Source: Gigaspora margarita
Lineage: Eukaryota; Glomeromycota; Glomeromycetes; Diversisporales; Gigasporaceae
Length of the DNA stretch: 64,000 nucleotides
Assembly: GCA_009809945.1 (NCBI GenBank)
Contig: WTPW01000150.1
Location: 301,551-365,550, forward strand
Direction: 5' to 3'
Shown: positions 1 through 11,607 of the stretch, in pieces
How positions within the stretch are numbered: position 1 is the stretch's first letter
How the letters are laid out: every line of letters begins with the position of its first letter
Translations under genes and position numbers: made by a program
Notes under the pieces: generated by a model
Told to the model about the DNA's origin: nothing
What the model saw: the letters and a program-made list of their open reading frames with translations, nothing else
The model's database searches: none

Positions 1-1320
1 CTTTTTTTTTTAATATTTCGAATTCTTTTGAAATATTTTAGAACTGAAAAAATCAAGCTGAATTAGTAGATCTGTGTGTTTGACTAATATTTTCAAAATG
101 TTTCAAAATGTTTCGATAATTATAGCACAAGATCGGATTAAATCTTTGTTTATTTTTTTGTTTATAATTTAGATCTTCTATTACTTTTACATTGTTTTTT
201 TGTTTTTGTTTTGTTTTTTTTTTATGGTTTCATTTTGTTTTTTTTAGTTTTGTTTTGTTTTTTTGTTTTTTTTCTTTTATTTATTATTTTTTAATTTTTT
301 TTATTTTATTTTGACAAAAAATAACAACTCTAACTTTTGGCACTTTGCAAGAAATCTAACAACTTTTCGAAAATATGCACAAGCCAATTCAGCCTTCTAA
401 CAATTTGCAAGAACACACAACTGATTTTACTAACAATTTCTAAATTTCAAAGAATGCTTCTTTAGAGAAATAAAAATGTAATTGGTGCTTTATTTTTTTT
501 TGTTTGATATTTTTTGTTCTTTTTGTTTTTGTTTTTATTTTTTTTTATTTTTTTTATTGATTTATTTTATTCTAGCACTTTATGAGAAAAATAATCTAGG
601 CTTTTTTGATACTTTGCAAGCAAACCCAGACTTTTCTAGCACTTTGCAAGAATATATACAACTTGATTTCAGCAATTTTGTTACAAACTCTACTTTAAAG
701 AAATGGAGATTTGGGGTTTATTTTTTTATTCAGTTTGCTTACATTTCATTTTTTTGTTTGTTTTCTTTTTACTTATTTCTTTAATTTTTATTTTTTTTTA
801 TTTATTTTAGCACTTTGCAAAAACCTTTGACGATTTCTAAATTACAAAAATATGAACTTAAAGAAATAGAGATTTGGGGCTTCATTTATTTTTTTTATTA
901 CATTTTTGTTTTTTGTTTGTTTTCTTTTTTTTACTTATTTTTTAATTTTATTTTATTTTATTTATTCCTTACTTTCTTTGGAACTTTGCAAGAAAACAAC
1001 ATGACTTTTCCAGCACTTTACAAGAACACCAATTCTAACTTCTCTGGCACTTTGCAAGAAGTAGCAAATATAAGCAAATATAAGTGAATATAAGCGAATA
1101 TAAGAGTTAAACTAAAAAAAAAGAAATAATAGCTTACTGCAAAGTGAGAAAATAAGTGAAATAGATGCAATGAAGTACAAAAGTAGTCATTTTTATTTTT
1201 TTTTGTTATTTTTTTTTAGTTTTGTTTTTTTTGGCTTTATTTTTTTTTGTTGTTTTTTTATAATGATATATAATAAAATATGTAATATTTAATATATTAA
1301 ATAATAATAATCAATAAACA
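1..1320 (+). repeat. RepA copy 1 (left end cut by window)
   Basis: This T-rich dispersed repeat has four copies here: forward at 1 and 20219, reverse at 6130 and 18190. It opens with alternating AATATTTCGAAAT-type runs and an AGTAGATCTGT block, continues through long T/TTTTG tracts, and then carries many CTTTGCAAGAA motifs. Two hydrophobic open frames (482-784 and 815-1087) lie in it. Each has a Phe-rich start followed by repeated TLQE-type words, which are simply the translation of the CTTTGCAAGAA motif. I treat them as by-products of the repeat. The copy ends in an AT-rich (ATA/TAA) stretch near 1320. Confidence 0.75.
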
Positions 1321-1324
1321 CTCT

Positions 1325-1860
1325 TTAGATGATCACCTGGACCAAATTTCTGATGGAAGAAAACAAAAATTTTTTGTTGGAGTGTTGCAGGTACTAAAAA
1401 GTACTGTAGGATAACAAGTATATGGTTTTTAAAAAGATCAAATACTGCTCAGAAACTCTTTTCTTATATTCGGCATACAAACCAGAAGCATTTTTGTGCA
1501 AGATAACTAGCAGGAGATGGTGCCCTTGTATATGAAATTTTTTGGTAGAGATCAAGAATTAGTGTCTTTGTCGATGAAGCATCTTGTGGTAAAACAATGG
1601 AAAATAACAAAAAATGAATTTTATTTTTCTTTACTCTCCTTTAAATTTGCTTTACGTAACATTTTGCGCTATTTGAATTTTTCAAAATTTTTGCCAAAAA
1701 GTAGGCATCCTAGCTTATTCCCTTTAAAAAATCAGCGGTGTTTACTCCTTCCAGATTGGAAATACGTCCCTAGGCTAGAACTGGACTGCCACGAGTGGTT
1801 TGGTGACAAATAAGCAATGAATGATCAGGCTCAGAATCAGAAGGGCACGTAAAGAAATTT
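1325..1860 (+). pseudogene. possible eroded coding fragment, unrecognised
   Basis: This is a less AT-biased island between two repeats. One frame reads openly from about 1328 to 1413 (contains LDDHLDQISDGRKQKFFVGV). A second runs from about 1413 past 1500 in another phase, and a third is the 98-residue ATG frame 1517-1813, ending in WKYVPRLELDCHEWFGDK. No frame spans the island and I recognise no motif. Consecutive open pieces in different phases suggest a frameshifted relic, perhaps of a transposon protein. An intact small gene at 1517-1813 is possible but unsupported. Confidence 0.22.
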
Positions 1861-2455
1861 CTTTCCATTTTAGATGTAGTTTCTTATATATATATATAAC
1901 ACTTTGATAGGTTTTATTTATTGTCATAGTGTTTTAGACATAGTAACACCTCCATATTCTATTTTTTCATTTTTTTATCATTGGTTTTTCTTTTGTTTGT
2001 GTGTTTTCTTTTTTGTAGTATTTTCTTTTTGGTTTTGTTTGTTGGGTTTTGTTTAGTAGTTCATTCCCTTTTTTTAAGATTTCCCTTTCTTTTTCTTTGT
2101 CTTTATGAGAAGCTTAGAAATAAAGTTTTTGAAGGAGTGAATTATGAAGTAGTAACTTGGTACCTTGTTATATTCAAAAGATGTATTCATGGCAAAAGAT
2201 CGTGATCGCTTTCATTTAACAAATACTAGTACGATAATTCTACTTGGGCACCAATTTGTGGCAGCTGGGTTGTGGTCTATTTTAGTAACTAGATATCTTT
2301 CTTGTTGTAATTTTTACATTAATAATATCTAATAAATAGAGCAAAATTGTCAAAGGAAAAAAATTAATAATAATAAATAAATAAATTTTATATTAAATTA
2401 TGAAACTTGCGAATATTGTATATTTAATTTAAACTATAATATATAATAATAATAA
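1861..2455. other. unassigned AT-rich spacer
   Basis: The stretch has T-rich tracts (1960-2100), a short TA microsatellite near 1889 and an AT-rich (TAA)n-like piece at 2330-2450 that resembles the AT-rich end of RepA. An open frame at 1981-2205 is Phe/Leu-rich and lies in the T tract, so I do not call it a gene. Confidence 0.5.
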
Positions 2456-2867
2456 GAATTTTATTTTTTGGTGCATTTGCATCATGGTGCATCTCTTATC
2501 ATGTGATTGTCGTGATCGATATACAGTTACGTGCAATATCAGTAATATCTGATATTATATTATAATTTATTAAAAATATAACAAATACGTACTAATATAG
2601 TCATTTAAATTTTTTTTATTTATATAGATTATTGCACGTAATGACTATTTTGAACAATACATTTAACAAAAAAACCTAAACATAGCTATTATACACAAAC
2701 CTAACCCTAAAGGCCATGTCATTAATCACCTGATTATTTTTTATCAGAGGTCTACCCCCCTTCCTCTTCTTTAATATATATATAGTCAGGTTCTTATATA
2801 TAATTTTAACTTTTTTTACTCTCTCTCCCCCTCTAAAAAATCACCTGATTTTTGTCACTCTCCTAAC

Positions 2868-3090
2868 CAGAACCTAACAATAATCTGAACTCTAACCCTA
2901 ACTAACTGTTGCATAGCTACATCAAGAATTCACCCTGATCCTAACTAACTATTGCATAGCTACATTGACGAATTCATCCTAACCCTAACTAATAGCAAAA
3001 GTGCTGAAATCCAAAACACTCTAACCCTAACTAACTACAAAACGATGGAATCTAAGAATCCAATACACACTAATCTAACTAACTACGATT
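2868..3090. repeat. tandem repeat with telomere-like CTAACCCTAACTAAC words
   Basis: Units of roughly 55-60 bp repeat the words CTAACCCTAACTAAC and TTGCATAGCTACAT with an AAGAATTCA-type linker. Three to four degenerate units are visible. The CCCTAA words match the TTAGGG telomere hexamer found in many fungi, but they are embedded in a longer unit and are not a pure telomere tract. Confidence 0.6.
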
Positions 3091-3289
3091 ACTATAATTA
3101 CAAAAACATCACGAAGTAAGTATTTTCATCACTTTAATAATGATGACAAAGGTGTGATTCAATAATAATATCACCAATGATAAAAGACTCCAATAATGAC
3201 ATCAATAGCAAAAATGTTTTCACTATTTCAATAACAAAAACAACAACAGCATCCCTTACAATTTAAAAAGAAGTGCTAGTAATGCATTT

Positions 3290-3640
3290 GCAAACCCAAT
3301 AACAAGAGCAATGAAAACATGAAACTATACTTCCTTTAAATTTTGAGAGAACCCAAAAACATCCTAGAAAAATTAAGAGAATGCATAACACATTCACAAG
3401 AAAACCTAAGCTCATGCTTTTCAGAATTCCAAGAAAGCCCAAAGATGCCTTTAAAACCTGAAACAAAAAGAGAAAGTATTAATGATGCATCTGCAAAACA
3501 AAAAAAACAAGAACAAAGTAATAGAATTATACTTCATAAAATTTTTAAGAATGCCCAAAAATGGCTTTAAAAATACTTAGAAAAAAGGAAGCATCAAATA
3601 ACATATCCACAAGATAGAAAAACAAAAAAGCAATATAACT
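3290..3640. repeat. degenerate minisatellite (units about 120-145 bp)
   Basis: Repeating words include AAGAAWGCCCAAARATGSCTTTAAAA, CACAAGA and AAACAAAAAAGCAATA-type runs, and they resume after the foldback at about 4935-5060. The array was therefore split by the insertion of FoldC copy 1. The small open frames at 3343-3570 (+) and 3263-3466 (-) fall entirely within it and are not called. Confidence 0.5.
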
Positions 3641-4932
3641 ATATCAGTCAACCGATATATCATATGAAATTTTTTTACATATAAAATTTACAAAAAAAAA
3701 ATATAAAATTACTATAAGCTTTGATTTCATGATGTTTTTTCCCCTACATATTAACTTAAAATTAAATTTTTCAAGAATATAGAACAAGGAGAGAAGAAAA
3801 AATTGAGCTTAAAGATCAAATTAAAATTTGTCAATTTTGCACAAAACTAAAATGTAACTTTGCCAAAAACAAATATTTACCAATTTTAAGATGAGAAGCA
3901 TATGGGGATAAGTCAATAGAAAAGGGACAAATTTTTTCTAAGTAAAAGTTTTCTTGACTTTAAACTTAAATATCTTAACAACTATCTTAATAAATTTAAT
4001 AAATGTTTTTTATTTTAATCCTATATAATTTCAAGATTAAAATAAAAAATTTTTTAGCAAATTTGATTAAATAGTTGTTAAGATATTTAAATTTAAAAAT
4101 TAAAAAAAAATTTACTAAAAATGATTTGTCCCTTTCTATTGACTCACTCCTATATGTAAAAACATGCTCTGAACAACTTTACTTAGGTGACAGAAGTAGG
4201 TTACCTTGTAAGAAAAGTGGGTTATTTATGTACTAAAGTTAAAATTTATCATTTTTCTTGATTAAACTTTTTTTCTTATTAGGTAACCTACTTTGGGCTC
4301 TTAAGCAAAGTTGTTTGGCATATAATTTTACATTATTTGAGATTAAATTGCGTTTTTCAGACCTTTTATTAGTGAAAAATGGGTTTAAAGTTCAAAAAAA
4401 ATTTTTTTTAAAAAAAAAATTTTCAAACTTTAAACCTATTTTTCACTAGTAAAAAGTCTGAAAAATGCAGTTCAATCTTGGATGTGATGTAAAATTACAT
4501 GCCAAACAACTTTGCTTAAGTAGGTTACCTAATAAAGAAAAAAAGTTCAATCAAGAAAAATGATAAATTTTTTAACTTTAGTACATAGATAACCCACTTT
4601 TCTTACAGGATAACCTACTTCTGTCACCTAAGTAAAGTTGTTCAGAGCATGTTTTTACATATGCTTTTTATTTTAAAATCAGTAAATATTTGTTTTTGGC
4701 GAAGCTATATTTTTGTTTTTTACAAAATCGGCAAAATTTTAATCTGATTTTTAAGTTTAATTTTTTCTTCTCCCCTTGTCCTATATTCTTGAAAATTTTA
4801 ATTTTAAGTTAATATATAGTGGAAAAAATATCATAAAATCAAATTTATAGTAATTTAATATATTTTTTTTATAAATTTATATATAACAAAAAACTCAATC
4901 ATAAATAGTACGACAAATCGGTTGACTGATAT
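3641..4932. mobile_element. FoldC copy 1, 1.3-kb foldback element
   Basis: The sequence folds on itself. The ends are ATATCAGTCAACCGAT (3641) and its complement (about 4918-4932), and the arms meet near 4405. Arm landmarks in mirror order include GAACAACTTTACTTAG, GTAGGTTACC and CAAAGTTGTTTGGCAT. The left arm is longer by 250 bp because a TA element (B1) sits in it. The same palindrome recurs at 12397 and, heavily interrupted, at about 23770. It has no coding capacity. Confidence 0.8.
3903..4152. mobile_element. TA element B1 nested in FoldC copy 1
   Basis: Ends are TGGGGATAAGTCAATAGAAA and a right end whose complement reads AGGAGTGAGTCAATAGAAAG. It is flanked by TA on both sides (3901-3902, 4153-4154). 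The opposite arm of the host palindrome (complement of about 4655-4670) reads GCATATGT and provides the empty site, confirming a TA duplication. This is a non-autonomous Tc1/mariner-like MITE by TSD; the superfamily is inferred. Other copies: 30834, 44765, 52457. Confidence 0.8.
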
Positions 4933-5149
4933 GTTCTGGAATTTCCAAAAATATCCAAGAACTCCTTTAACCTAGAAAATAAAGAAAGTGTTAGTAATAT
5001 ACCCACAAGATAAAAAACAAAAACAAACAAATAGAACTTTACTTTTTGACAACACTAACAAAACTAACAAATACCCAGAGGTAGTTTCAAACAAGAGATG
5101 AAGCTTAAAATGGTATTTCTGGTAACGAAATACTAGAAGGCTGGCATGG

Positions 5150-5290
5150 CAATGCCTAATTCACCAAAGTATCAACAACGAAATAACGCACCCAATTTCT
5201 CAAGGTATTAACAATGAGCAACCAAGACAAAATAATGATACCCAATTTCTCAAGGCATTAACGATGGCAACCAAGATGCCAACGATGATG
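5150..5290. repeat. short tandem repeat, about 58-bp unit
   Basis: About two and a half units share the words CCAATTTCTCAAGG, ATTAACRATG and GCAACCAAGA. It lies just inside the right end of the 3-kb element. No function is visible. Confidence 0.5.
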
Positions 5291-5577
5291 CAAATAAAGT
5301 ACAGTAATCTACAATAAAAAAAAATTAATAAATTGTTATAAGTTATATAGCAAAAAAAAAATTAAACCTGATCTGATGACATTAATGATTACTATTTATA
5401 CCCCGTGATTAGAGGTGCACCATGGTGCATGGTGCATCAAAATATAATTCTCTAATAATAAATAAAAAAATAAAATTTTAGAAAACTTGCGAAAACTTGT
5501 AAAAACCTATAAAACGTTTAAAAATTTGCAAAAAGCATGATTATATGAATATAATAATTATTAATTAATATTATATT

Positions 5578-5693
5578 AGATATATATCGATTAACCAGAT
5601 ATATATTGATTACCATCACTATCAATAAAAATCAGCAGGGGTATTGAGTATCGATATATGTCTTACTCAGTTAGTAATCGATATATATCTATA
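5578..5693. repeat. ATCGATTA-rich inverted repeat, copy 1
   Basis: The left end GATATATATCGATTA and the right end are inverted, with a short GC-containing centre (CAGCAGGGG). A related but less AT-rich version lies at 21734-21850. The size and shape suit a MITE. No target duplication was identified. Confidence 0.5.
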
Positions 5694-6129
5694 TATAAAA
5701 TTTGCTAATAGTAAACAGCTTTTGACATTTAAAATTTAAATTGTTATAACTTGATGAATATCCAACCAATTTTAATAAATTTACTATTTTTAGAATTAAA
5801 AAAACCTGCTCTATAATTTTATTTAATAGTTCAAAACTGATTTGATTAAAAAAATTTTACAAAATTTTAAAAAGAATAAATCAATACCATAAATTTTATA
5901 TGTAATTTGCAATTTGTTCTCTTTACTTTTAAATAAAAAAAATAATATAGTTATACTATATACAAATATTTATTAACTATTGTTATTTCTTTTAAATACT
6001 ACTTTATCTTATTTTGTAATATTTTTGTCTTTAGTTTTCTATACTATATTTACAAGTTTTACTACTATTATGAGCACTTATCTTTCTCAAATATAGTTTT
6101 TTTACTCTTTGTAATATTTAAACTGCTAT
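5694..6129. other. unassigned AT-rich stretch
   Basis: No gene was seen. It contains one instance (about 5744-5783) of the ATAACTT..CCAATTTTAAT module shared by many palindromic repeats in this window (see findings). The rest is AT-rich, with a low-complexity TACTATT-type tract. Confidence 0.4.
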
Positions 6130-8303
6130 CATATACTATTTCAGCAAAATAATATAAAATCTTTGAAAGAAATTGCATGCCAAAATCTTTTGAAAGAATT
6201 GTAATTGATGTGCTAAATTGTAGTATTGCACAATTTTTAAAAGAATTTTTTTTAAAATATTTCAAAATAAATTTCAAAATATTTCAAAATATATTGCGAA
6301 ATTTTGCAAAATAGGACAAATAAAAAATATATCTCTGTATTTGATTATCCTTCTTCTGGGCACACAAGAAATAATATTTCATATATTATTGCAATATTTT
6401 GCAATATTTCACAAAATTTCAAAATTTTTTAAAAAATAAATAAATGATATACATATTTATATAATCATACTTTTGCAAATTTTGAATATTTTATAGGTTT
6501 TTGCAAGATTTTGCAATTTAATATAAATTTTATATTTATTTATTTATTATTATATATTATATTTTAAATTTATTTTAAATTAAATATACATTTTTATTCA
6601 ATATTACATATTTTATTATATATTATTATATAACAAAGAATAAAAAAATGATAAAAAAAATAAAACAAAAAAAAAATAAAAAAACAAAAACAAAACAAAA
6701 AAAAATAGTACTATTTTTATATTATATAATATTTTAAAATACTTTTGCACTTTGTTGCATATAATTTTATAAAAAAACTAGCTCTATATGCTTTTTTCAC
6801 TCATCCTGCAGTTAGCTATTATTTCGCTTCTTTGTTTTAACTATTATTTCACTTTGGCTATTTCTTTTATTTTGGCTATCATCTTCATTTTACTCTATTT
6901 TTAAATACTTCCTAAAAATAGTAGAGAAGTAAAAAAATAAAAACAACTACATCTTAGAAATGTTAGTATTCTTGCAAATTGCCAGAAAATCTAGTTTGTT
7001 CTTGCAAAGTGCTAAACAAGTTAGAGTTGGTATTCTTAAAGTTGGTGTTCTAGAAAAGTCAGGTAGTTTTCTTGCAAAGTGCCAAAGAAGTTAGAAATAC
7101 AGTCAAACCTTCATAAATGCAATGTGTACAGACCAGACTACAACATGCATTTAGGAAGGTATTGCATTTAGAGAGAGCCAATTAAATTGCAGCTTTAAAA
7201 ATTTGATCATCAAGTTTGTATAACTTCTACTAAAAACTGTATAGCCTATTTTAAATACTAAAATTTGATTGGCTACATGCATTTAGGGAGGTAGCATGAT
7301 ATAAAAAATTATTTGGAAAAACGTGTATTTACAGAATATAGAACATGCATTTAGCACTAATAATTTCTTACAGACAAGACAAAAACATGCATTTAGAAAG
7401 GAATTGCATTTATAGAGGTTGCATTTATAGAGGTTTGACTGTATAATATAAAAATTAAAAAATAAATAAAAAAAACAAATAAAAAAACAAAAAATGTAAG
7501 CAAACTAAACAAAAAAAAATAAAGAAAGCTCCAAATTTCTATTTCTCTAAAAATTCAGAAATTGCTAAAAGCTAGATTAATATTTACAAAATGCTGTAAA
7601 AGTCTGGGTTGGTTTTTTTGCAAAGTGCCAGAAAGTAAGAGTTATGTTCTTACAAAATGCCAAAATAAAATTAATTAATAAAAAAAATTTTAAAAAAAAA
7701 CAAAAACAAAAAGTAACAAATGAAAAAATAAATGTAGCAAACCTTGCGAAAACTTGTAAAAACTTGTGCTTAACTAAAACTATTTCTTTAAAGAAACATT
7801 TTTGAAAATTTGGAAATGTTAAAAAAATAAATAGTTGTGTTTTTGCAAAGTGTTGAAAATCTGAGTTGGTTTGCAAAGTCAAATTAGTGTTTTTGCAAAG
7901 TACCAAAAAGTTGTAAGTTTTTTTGTAAGTGCTAAAATAAAAGAAAAAAATTAAAAAATAAATAAAAAAAAAGAGAAAAAAAAATCAAAACAAAAAAAAT
8001 AAAACAAAAACAAAAAAAAATCCAAAAATGAAAAAACAATATAAACTAAAAATCTAATTATAAACAAAAGATCAATCTAATCTTGTAATACAGAGTTTGT
8101 AGATTATATTCGAATATTATCAAAATATTTTGAAAATATTAGTTCAATGTGCTCTTGGTATAACCCAGGTTATAGATCTACTGATCCAGCTTGGTTTCCC
8201 AGATCTAAAATATTTTGATACTACTTTCGAAATATTTCAAAATCATTTTTGAAATATTTCAAAAACTGAAATATTTCGAAATATATTGCGAAATATTTTG
8301 AAA
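6130..8303 (-). repeat. RepA copy 2, reverse orientation
   Basis: This is the reverse complement of the repeat at 1-1320. TTCTTGCAAAG motifs fill 6960-7920, and the A-rich tracts and AGATCTACTGATCC block (about 8140-8200) mirror the start of copies 1 and 4. The 6140-6420 end carries CTTTCGAAAG / GAAATTGCATGC words seen also at 18190-18480. It is interrupted by element F1 at a TA, and element E begins at its outer edge. The A-rich frame 7577-7906 (-) is the same TLQE-type by-product seen elsewhere and is not called. Confidence 0.7.
7100..7441. mobile_element. TA element F1 (342 bp), pogo/mariner-like MITE
   Basis: Ends are CAGTCAAACCTTCATAAATG and the complement of GCATTTATAGAGGTTTGACTG, flanked by TA (7098-7099, 7442-7443). 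It carries subterminal ATGCATTTAG repeats. A second copy of identical length lies at 11881-12222. The uninterrupted RepA sequence near 18995-19015 (GAATATAAAATAAAAATT) shows the empty TA. CAGTC ends plus TA duplication are typical of Tc1/mariner/pogo elements; no transposase is present. Confidence 0.85.
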
Positions 8304-8305
8304 TA

Positions 8306-10047
8306 CAGTCTAACCTTGATATAATCACCTCCTTGAGAACAGAAATTAGGTGATTATAACAAGAGGTAACTATAAATAATAAACTCTATATAGTCATTTT
8401 AATAATAATAGCAAAATAATGTGATTATAAAAAATTTTTTTAAACGATTAATAATCATTGCTATATATAAACTTTATTTTTTAGAAGCAAATTGATTACT
8501 GCGCATTAATTAAAGTTGTTCTACGTAATATATTATATATATAGTAAAATTTTTATAATTTTTGAAGTAATTTTTATTATATTAATTTTATATTTTACAT
8601 TATATAAAAACAAAATAAAAATTTTTTATTTTTTTTTATATTACATAAAATATAAAATCAATATAATAAACATTATTTTAAAAATTATAAACATTTTACT
8701 ATATATGTAATTTGTTACGTAGAACAACTTTAATTAATGCGCAGTAATCAATTTGCTTATAAATAAATAAAGATTTATATATAGCAACAATTTGCGATCG
8801 ATTAGATTTTTATTTTATTAACTTTTTTAAAAAAATTATATATATGTTTTTTAAATTTTTGATTCTTATTATTAATATTTTAACTATATTTTATTCTTTT
8901 GTGACTTTATCAAAGTAAATTTAATACAATTTTATGACTTTTGTTTTTAAAAATAGTGTGATAGTGATTATAAAGTAATTGTGACTCACAATTACTTTAT
9001 AATCACTATAATACTATTTTTAAAAACAAAAGTTGTAAAATTGTATTAAATTTACCGTGATAAAGTCACAAAAGAATAAAATATAGTTAAAAATTAATAA
9101 TAAGAATCAAAAATTTAAAAAAAATGTATATATAATTTTTTTAAAAATTAGTTGATAAAATAAAAATCTAATCGATCGCAAATAGTTGTTACATATAAAT
9201 CTTTATTTATTTATAAGCAAATTGATTATTGCACATTAATTAAAGTTGTTCTACGTAAAAATTACACATATGATAATATGTTTATAATTTTTGAAGTAAT
9301 TTTTATTATATTGATTTTACATTTTATATAATACAAAAAAAAATAAAAATTTTTTAATTTGTTTTCGTATAATGTAAAATATAAAATTAACATAATAAAA
9401 GTTAATTCAAAAATTATAAAAATTTTATTATATATGTAATTTATTATGTAGAACAACTTTTATTAATATACTGTAATCAATTTGTTTCTAAAAAAAATAA
9501 AGATTTATATATAGCAATAATTTGTGATCATTTAAAAAAATTTTTTATAATCACATTATTTTGCTATTTATTATTAAAGTGACTATATAGAGTTTATCAG
9601 TTTTACTAAATCGCACCACTAGTGCTCAATACCATAATGATTTTCACCAATCAAATTGTTTAAATGCAGTGTAATATAAGGATCTGGTATAACATAAATT
9701 TTTTTGCTGTTTCACTATTTTTTAAAAAAATACCTTCTAACTTAAAATTTTATTTATGAAACCACCTTTTTTTTTTAAAAAAAAAAATTCCTTGTAAAAA
9801 TTTACTATATACTATGCCTCACTCTAACTCCTAACTATTAACTCTAACTTATATTTATTAAATTTAATTTTTGTTTATTTTTTTTGTTTATTTTTTTTTG
9901 ATAATGATCTTTATATTATACCGCATACTGGTGTTGAGTACCAGTGGTGCGATTTAGTACTACTGGAGTTTATTATTTATAGTCACCTCTTGTTATAATC
10001 ATCTAATTTCTGTTTCCCAAAAAGGTGATTATATCGAGGTTAGACTG
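8306..10047. mobile_element. TA element E, long palindrome
   Basis: Ends are CAGTCTAACCTTGATATAAT and its inverted partner, flanked by TA (8304-8305, 10048-10049). Almost the whole element is an inverted repeat centred near 8985, with mirror landmarks GTTGTTCTACGTAA and TTGCGATCGATTAGA. The right arm is lengthened by the nested element G1. The open frames 8516-8710 (+) and 9262-9456 (-) are mirror images of one arm segment, hence near-identical peptides, and are not genes. Confidence 0.85.
9598..9965. mobile_element. hAT-like MITE G1 nested in E
   Basis: Ends are CAGTTTTACTAAATCGCACC and an inverted partner reading CAGTAGTACTAAATCGCACC. They are flanked by a perfect 8-bp duplication GAGTTTAT (9590-9597, 9966-9973). 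The internal words ATGAAACCACC and CCTCACTCTAAC recur in G copies at about 45793, 53485 and 60955. An 8-bp TSD with CAG ends is diagnostic of hAT; there is no transposase. Confidence 0.88.
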
Positions 10048-10132
10048 TATTTTAATTAGACTTGTTCTATGCATAAAAATAACTATAATAGTATATGTTT
10101 ACTTTATAATTTTAAATTTTTAAAAAAAGATA

Positions 10133-11008
10133 TGGGCTGGTACAGAAATATTTGTACCTCAAAAAATTTTATAATTTTGATACTAAGAAAAAATTTTTAT
10201 TTTTTTGATTAATTATTAAAAATTTTTTGTATCAAATAAAATAGGTTTTAATCTAACTTATTATATTATTTTTATTGTTTTAATATTGTTTTTTTTTAAT
10301 AATTAAGCATGTACAATTCACTGTATTTGAAAAAAAAAACAAAAAATTATTTTTAAAAAATAAGATATTTTAAATAATTTTACTATCAAAATGCAGTTCT
10401 ATGAGCTTGTACTATACAAGTACATTAATGTGTATATAATAAAGATATGGTTAAATTTGAGCAAAATTGAATCACTAGTTGTGAAGAAATTAAGCTTTAA
10501 AGTGAGGTAATTTGATTTTTTTTACTATATACCATATATATAAACTACTATAGTAAATTCAGGGTTGTCACGTTTACTATGTTTGTTCTATTGGCCTCTA
10601 ATTCTATTCACTTTTTTCAATTTTCTATTGTAAATTTTCAGTATTAAATTTTACTAATTAAATGTAAAAATATTTAAATTTATTATTTTACTAATGGTCG
10701 AACAATATATATTTAAATAATTACAAATTATTAATAAAAAAACATTTTTTTAATATAAAGACAAAAAATCAAGCTTTTGTTCTATTGTTCTATTTGCCAA
10801 CACTGAGTAAATTATATAGTAAATATTTTTAAAAAAAGTTACTATTAGTAAATTTTTTTTATTTTATCAATAAAATAATCAAAATTTTTTTATTTTATTA
10901 ATCCAGTAACCTAATAAGTATATTAAATTAAAAAAATTAAAAATTAATTTGTACAAAAAATATTTTAATCAGAGCTATTTGAGGTACAAATCTTTTTGTA
11001 CCGGTCCA
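10133..11008. mobile_element. TA element H nested in palI copy 1
   Basis: The ends TGGGCTGGTACAGAAATATT and TGGACCGGTACAAAAAGATT match over about 31 bp. They sit at a TA (10131-10132, 11009-11010), where the second palI copy has the undisturbed centre. It contains one nested hAT-like MITE (10560-10805) and no coding frame. Confidence 0.8.
10560..10805. mobile_element. hAT-like MITE L nested in H (246 bp)
   Basis: It starts CAGGGTTGTCACG and ends with the complement of CAGTGTTGGCAAATAGAAC. It is flanked by a perfect 8-bp duplication AGTAAATT (10552-10559, 10806-10813). Its ends resemble those of element U at 25784 (CAGGGTTGTGCAAGC). It is third-level nested: palI, then H, then this. Confidence 0.88.
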
Positions 11009-11142
11009 TACTTAATTTTAAAATTTTTAATCAAAATTCAAAATTAAGCATCTTTTTTTAAAATTCAAAATTATAAAGTAAAGTATATTAATATAATGTA
11101 TTTTTATATATAGAACAAGTTTACTTATAGCATTAAGATATA

Positions 11143-11457
11143 CTGTATATTCCTGAAAATAACAACATTCTAAAATAAACAACCTCTCTAGTTGTTTTCA
11201 AAAATCTTAAAAAAACTGTTAGCAGTTGATACATATAAAACTCTAAATTTTATAAGCAAATCTCAAGAGTGCCATTAAGCAAACTTGTTTAAGACATCAA
11301 AATACACTTACTATAAAAATTTAGTAGTGTTTAGACAGCATTTTATTAGTATATTTTTCAATTTTTTAAAAAATTTAACAATTCAAAAATAAGCAATTTC
11401 CCATTTTTTTGTGTAATTTTTTGCCCAAAAAGGTTGCTTATTTTTGGAAATATATGG
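11143..11457. mobile_element. TA element K1 (315 bp)
   Basis: Ends are CTGTATATTCCTGAAAATAA and its partner CCATATATTTCCAAAAATAA, flanked by TA (11141-11142, 11458-11459). It sits in one arm of a small palindrome (11125-11571) whose other arm preserves the empty site ATTAAGATATAATTAATTAG in complement. A cleaner, longer relative is K2 at 58216, with CCGTATTTTCCCGAAAATAA ends. Confidence 0.82.
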
Positions 11458-11607
11458 TAATTAATTAGTAAAATATTGAGGATAATATCATTTTTTATAA
11501 TTTTATTAATAAAATTATGAAAATATTATAATTCTCAAAATTTTACTAATTAATTATATCTTAATGCTCTAAGTGAACTTGTTTTATACATAAAAATATA
11601 TTATATT

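Larger units (their letters stand above)
2456..5451. mobile_element. 3-kb element with inverted GGTGCATC-type ends
   Basis: The left end (2456-2500) and the right end (about 5405-5451) are imperfect inverted repeats, each containing CATGGTGCAYCTC next to TTTTGRTGCA. Between them lie a telomere-like tandem repeat (2868-3090), a degenerate minisatellite interrupted by the foldback FoldC copy 1, and a second short tandem repeat (5150-5290). I see no transposase frame. The target duplication is not clear, so the class is unknown. Confidence 0.55.
10068..11124. repeat. palindrome palI copy 1, split by element H
   Basis: The arms begin with ACTTGTTCTATGCATAAAAA and end with its inverted partner TATATAGAACAAGTTTACT. 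The centre GCTTAATTTTAAAATTTTT...AATTAAGC is broken by H. The same structure recurs at 11572-13462, separated by the smaller palindrome that hosts K1. The class is unknown. Confidence 0.6.

Noticed and set aside
2868..3090. Chromosome-internal telomere or chromosome end
   Set aside because: The CCCTAA words are embedded in a 55-60-bp unit inside a 3-kb inverted-repeat element, not a pure telomeric array.
8516..9456. Two 64-residue frames with near-identical hydrophobic peptides on opposite strands
   Set aside because: They are mirror images produced by the palindromic arms of element E.
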